Of a DNA stretch of 64,000 nucleotides, positions 63,107-64,000 are shown in pieces. The notes below the pieces were generated by a model, which was given only the letters and a program-made list of their open reading frames with translations, was not told where the DNA came from and did not search any database. The DNA is from JBMNSK01 sp050945155 (GTDB lineage Bacteria; Actinomycetota; Coriobacteriia; Coriobacteriales; Eggerthellaceae). The position numbers were made by a program, and so were the translations under genes. Numbering within the stretch: position 1 is the stretch's first letter; each line of letters starts with the position of its first letter. The stretch covers positions 1 through 64,000 of the forward strand of contig JBMNSK010000001.1 in NCBI GenBank assembly GCA_050945155.1, given 5' to 3'.

Positions 63107-64000
63107 ATGGACAGGCTTCTAGACAAAGCAATTATTTTGGGTATTTCCATACTCCTGCTTTTTCTGGCATCGGCCTACGACGCTCTCGTTCTTTCCCTCC
63201 TCTTACTTGGGGTTATCGCATCGGGTCTTTTCGAATTTTTTGGAAACCAAAAACCATGGCGTATCTGTTTCCCCCTTGCCGTTATTTGTGTGTCTGTCTT
63301 CCAGCCGTGGGGTCTTATAACAGCGGTCCCGTTTGCGGCATATGATTTGATGCAAGAGGCAAAAAAGCCACTAACCCTTCTTGTGCTCGTGCCCTTTATA
63401 ACTGCCCTTTCGACGCAAAACTTCCCGCTTGCTTTTTGGGCAATTGGCTTGTCGCTCTGTGCTTTCGCAACACTTATTTCTTGGCATAACTACCAAGCCA
63501 CACGGTATCGCCAATTGCTCCATGAAACGCGCGATAGCCTACAAGACCACCTCTTCGAACTTAATGCAGCAAATGAAAAACTTTCAGCAGCGCAAGATAC
63601 GGCTGCTGAAGCGGCAAAACTCGAGGAACGCGGACGTATCTCTCGAGAGATACACGACACCGTTGGGCATCTTCTAACCCGGTCTCTTTTGCAGGTAGAA
63701 GCTCTCAAGGTAGCTCATCGTAAGGATGAAACCGTGGTTCAAGAACTTTCGGAAGTTTCAGAAAGTCTTGAAGAGGCGCTCGAGCGCACACGCGAAAGCG
63801 TTCATAACCTCTCAGATGAGGCCGTGGACCTAGAAACAGCGCTCTATCGCCTTGCTTATGAAAGCGAGATAGACCATGTTTCTGTTCGCTACTTTATCGA
63901 GTCTCCCATTCCCGTAAATATCACCCGGTGTTTTATTGCCATAGCGCGTGAGTCTTTAACCAATGCCGCACGGCACGCCCAAGCAACAGAAGTACTTATT
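63107..64000 (+). CDS. sensor histidine kinase, NarL/LiaS type (3' end outside window)
   Basis: The first 298 codons of a kinase, running off the window. Four or so membrane helices fill residues ~1-135, then a coiled-coil linker, then the HisKA_3 box 'ISREIHDTVGHLLTRSLLQ' (phospho-acceptor His ~183). The ATPase N-box 'ESLTNAARHAQATEVLI' lies near residue 286. An in-frame TAG at 63095-63097 rules out a longer start. There is no clear ribosome site, and TAGAAT ends 6 bp before the ATG, so a leaderless transcript is possible. It is divergent from the ABC-2 operon, which it may regulate with a response regulator beyond the window. Confidence 0.9.
   Translation, partial: MDRLLDKAIILGISILLLFLASAYDALVLSLLLLGVIASGLFEFFGNQKPWRICFPLAVICVSVFQPWGLITAVPFAAYDLMQEAKKPLTLLVLVPFITALSTQNFPLAFWAIGLSLCAFATLISWHNYQATRYRQLLHETRDSLQDHLFELNAANEKLSAAQDTAAEAAKLEERGRISREIHDTVGHLLTRSLLQVEALKVAHRKDETVVQELSEVSESLEEALERTRESVHNLSDEAVDLETALYRLAYESEIDHVSVRYFIESPIPVNITRCFIAIARESLTNAARHAQATEVLI

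Noticed and set aside
63429..63677. 82-codon plus-strand frame
   Set aside because: Shadow in another frame of the histidine kinase gene that runs off the window.

Overview
The window reads as a chromosomal segment from an anaerobic, moderate-GC bacterium. The gene content points to a Coriobacteriia/Eggerthellaceae-type actinobacterium, with a small Cryptobacterium- or Slackia-like genome as a guess. The signs are a complete Rnf complex, a single-chain pyruvate:ferredoxin oxidoreductase, a class III (Firmicutes-type) fructose bisphosphatase, an NADP isocitrate dehydrogenase, meso-diaminopimelate dehydrogenase, XRE-cupin regulators and many MFS/DMT carriers. This assignment is inference; I could run no search. 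I found no rRNA, tRNA, CRISPR array, insertion sequence or phage gene. Genes are tightly packed with many ATGA/TAATG overlaps.

Layout. 1-8.2 kb: 3' end of an aldo/keto reductase, a carboxymuconolactone decarboxylase-cupin protein, a decayed LysR gene, a DMT carrier, an ADP-ribosylglycohydrolase, an HD hydrolase, a purine permease and fructose-1,6-bisphosphatase. 8.2-16.2 kb: one minus-strand block of ApbE flavin transferase (fused to a NusG-II domain), a Gx-type membrane protein fused to an EcfT-like domain, and rnfCDGEAB. This looks like an energy-conserving ferredoxin:NAD+ module together with its flavinylation machinery. 16.4-21 kb: two MFS carriers, an AlaA-like aminotransferase and dCMP deaminase. 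21.2-29.4 kb: pyruvate:ferredoxin oxidoreductase, a SixA-CHAD fusion, a nitrilase-family amidase, isocitrate dehydrogenase, and a LysR regulator divergent from a DMT carrier. 30.4-38.6 kb: a PaaK-like ligase with an ACT protein, another acyl-CoA ligase with an XRE-cupin regulator, and thiazole kinase coupled to a thiamine-binding protein.

38.9-46.7 kb: a DUF1846 protein, a LOG-family protein, a Trm9/ALKBH8-like methyltransferase divergent from Elp3, an unknown membrane protein, a ThyX-like protein, ThrH and an FMN reductase. 46.8-54 kb: malic enzyme, an OxlT-like MFS with a TetR regulator, a NimA-like protein, a Mbeg1-like hydrolase, a DsbA/FrnE-like protein and PlsY. 54-58.2 kb: an MFS-CBS fusion and a two-gene AmmeMemoRadiSam system in which the MEMO and AMMECR1 parts are fused. 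58.5-64 kb: diaminopimelate dehydrogenase, an ABC-2 export operon and a divergent histidine kinase cut by the window end.

Metabolic picture: PFOR, malic enzyme and isocitrate dehydrogenase supply reduced ferredoxin, pyruvate and 2-oxoglutarate. Rnf can couple ferredoxin oxidation to ion pumping, and ApbE attaches FMN to RnfG/RnfD. The strongest leads for new biology are the Elp3/Trm9-like pair, the Gx-EcfT fusion within the Rnf flavinylation block, the MEMO-AMMECR1 fusion, and the SixA-CHAD and MFS-CBS fusions.
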